NCBI GenBank assembly: GCA_002321895.1
Contig: DCMZ01000003.1
Coordinates: 210,655 to 274,654, forward strand
DNA from: Bdellovibrionaceae bacterium UBA1609
GTDB lineage: Bacteria; Bdellovibrionota; Bdellovibrionia; Bdellovibrionales; UBA1609
Reading direction: 5' to 3'
DNA: 64,000 bases
The notes below the pieces were generated by a model. That model saw nothing but the letters and a program-made list of their open reading frames with translations. It was not told the DNA's origin and did no database searches. Below, in pieces: positions 62,744 to 64,000 of this stretch. The translations under genes and the position numbers were made by a program. The number at the start of each line of letters is the position of its first letter. Position 1 is the stretch's first letter.

Positions 62744-63754
62744 CTAGCCGTGTCCACCCATTAAGAATGGCTCACTCGAAGTGTCCTCTTGGACAATATG
62801 ACTAATTTCCTCAAAGTAATCCACAATCCGTGGCCGTACCTCTTTCGGGTCTTTGGTTTGGAAGATCGTTTTACGAAATTTAGCCGCCCCGGGATAGCCC
62901 GCCGAATACCAAGCCGCAAACTTTTTCATTTGCAATCCAGCCACTCGCTCATCGTGAAAAGAATAGAACTCTTCTTCCATTTCTTTAAACAGGTCCATAA
63001 AATTTCGAACCACCGAGAGTTCTTTATCCTGATAAAGATTCATGCTTTCTCGAAAGATCCATGGGTTCTTTAAACAACCCCGACCAATCATAACTCCATC
63101 ACAGCCGGACTCTTTCAGACGCTGGTTGGCTAATTGCGGTGATGTGATATCTCCATTACCCAGAATGGGTATTTTAGATTTGGACTTCACTTCAGCAATA
63201 TAGTCCCAGTCCGCTTTTCCATTATAAGCCTGTGCCCGCGTCCTTCCATGAATGCCCATCCATGTGATGCCTTCATCGTAGGCCACTTGGGCAACCTCAA
63301 CAGAGTTGCGGGTTTCCGCATCCCAACCTGTCCTCACTTTTATGGTGACCGGGATCTTAACGGCCCCTTTTGTGGCGCGAAGGACTTTTGTCAGCTGATC
63401 AAGATCTTTGAGTACGGCACTTCCCGCACCCTTACTCACCACCTTTTTCACAGGGCAACCGAAATTCAGATCCACAAAGTCAGCTCCCATATCTTCGACG
63501 TATTTTGCCGCCTCCGCCAGGGCATCCAATCTTTCGCCGAAGATCTGAATACCTATGGGATGCTGAATTTTATCAAATTGCATTAACTTTACGGTCTTTT
63601 CAGAATTGTATTTAAGACCATTGGAGCTCACTAGCTCGGTGATCACAGGTCCGCAGTGATATTTGCGCATCAAGGTCCTGAACGGCTTGTCAGTGATTCC
63701 AGCCATGGGGGCTAGAACAAATGGGTTCTTATTTAACTCTGCAATCAAATCCAA
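62744..63754 (-). CDS. dusB: tRNA-dihydrouridine synthase, DusB-like
   Basis: About 336 residues. The FMN-binding barrel starts NPFVLAPMAGITDKPFR, continues ITELVSSNGL, and has the active-site Cys in DLNFGCPVKKVVSKGAGSA. Later come the FMN/tRNA site IHGRTRAQAYNGKADW and ILGNGDI, and the C-terminal helical domain. It reduces specific uridines in tRNA D-loops with NADPH. The start is uncertain: the frame opens at GTG 63823 without a ribosome site; TTG 63754 has GATGAGGAT 8 bases upstream and gives a family-like N-terminus. The tRNA-Phe gene is divergent. Confidence 0.88.
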   Translation of the reverse strand: MDLIAELNKNPFVLAPMAGITDKPFRTLMRKYHCGPVITELVSSNGLKYNSEKTVKLMQFDKIQHPIGIQIFGERLDALAEAAKYVEDMGADFVDLNFGCPVKKVVSKGAGSAVLKDLDQLTKVLRATKGAVKIPVTIKVRTGWDAETRNSVEVAQVAYDEGITWMGIHGRTRAQAYNGKADWDYIAEVKSKSKIPILGNGDITSPQLANQRLKESGCDGVMIGRGCLKNPWIFRESMNLYQDKELSVVRNFMDLFKEMEEEFYSFHDERVAGLQMKKFAAWYSAGYPGAAKFRKTIFQTKDPKEVRPRIVDYFEEISHIVQEDTSSEPFLMGGHG

Positions 63755-63903
63755 ATGGGTATCCTCATCGCACACCTGACGTGCCGTGATAAAATGCCAA
63801 AGATACCAGCAGATATAAATCACTCAGAGGAAAAATTGCAGTATTTACAGTGGGGTTACCCCATTTATGACGGCCCGCACCTGTTATTAATTCCAGGTAC
63901 AAG

Positions 63904-63932
63904 TTGACTCTGGCGGACCTAGGAACTAACTA
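63904..63932 (+). promoter_or_regulatory. Possible promoter of tRNA-Phe
   Basis: TTGACT is a good -35. TAACTA 17 bases later is a poor -10, and lies 27 bases before the mature tRNA 5' end. Confidence 0.3.
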
Positions 63933-63958
63933 AAGAGGTTCTCGTGAGAGACAACCGT

Positions 63959-64000
<42 letters not shown>

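Overview
The window looks like chromosome of a Bdellovibrionota-type (Bdellovibrio-like) Gram-negative bacterium of moderate GC. That assignment is inference. It rests on the gene mix (Tol, FtsEX-EnvC-CtpA, SUF, MotAB, tandem ArsA-like ATPases, TPR/winged-helix regulator) and on many large lineage-specific secreted proteins and zinc metalloproteases. I could run no database search. The window is almost fully coding, with tight operons, ATGA/TAATG overlaps and frequent GTG or TTG starts. I see no prophage, insertion sequence or CRISPR array.

Layout. 1-3056: 3' part of a very large metzincin-like protease, open to the left edge. 3162-7439: small unknown gene, GT-C-like membrane protein, and a coupled pair (HEXXH protein plus PP-loop ATPase), converging on an exported spermidine-synthase-like protein. 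8430-8590: tRNA-Val with its own promoter and terminator. 8603-10504: TPR/winged-helix regulator and a secreted protein, behind repeated AGATCTGT sites. 10641-15221: clpP-clpX-lon. 15534-17940: pepA, a GCCTGGCA repeat element and an anchored protein. 17954-23075: five-gene operon (two ArsA-like ATPases, TPR lipoprotein, EI24/CysZ-like protein, GshA). 23142: tig. 24494-31449: seven-gene operon running small protein, ftsE, ftsX, EnvC-like, ctpA, HEXXH protease, small secreted protein. 31705-34205: metalloprotease lipoprotein and an anchored protein. 34248-40313: Rrf2 regulator-sufB-sufC-sufD-sufS-nfu, then a possible 20-aa membrane peptide. 40501-47241: unknown anchored protein, tolQ-tolR-tolA-tolB, glnE. 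47317-49022: exported cyclophilin and a secreted helical protein. 49158-57811: motA-motB, then two very large secreted proteins of unknown function. 57965-60830: lone cNMP-binding protein, SDR epimerase and a GT51 glycosyltransferase. 60861-62598: ABC-2 permease with a catalytically degenerate ATPase. 62744-64000: dus and the 5' half of tRNA-Phe.

Together the genes serve proteostasis (ClpXP, Lon, trigger factor, PepA), Fe-S assembly, envelope constriction and division (FtsEX/EnvC-like/CtpA, Tol, GT51) and motility. A large envelope/secretome component is unassigned. The least explained units are the HEXXH/PP-loop pair, the ArsA-pair operon, the two giant proteins beside motAB, and the degenerate ABC exporter.
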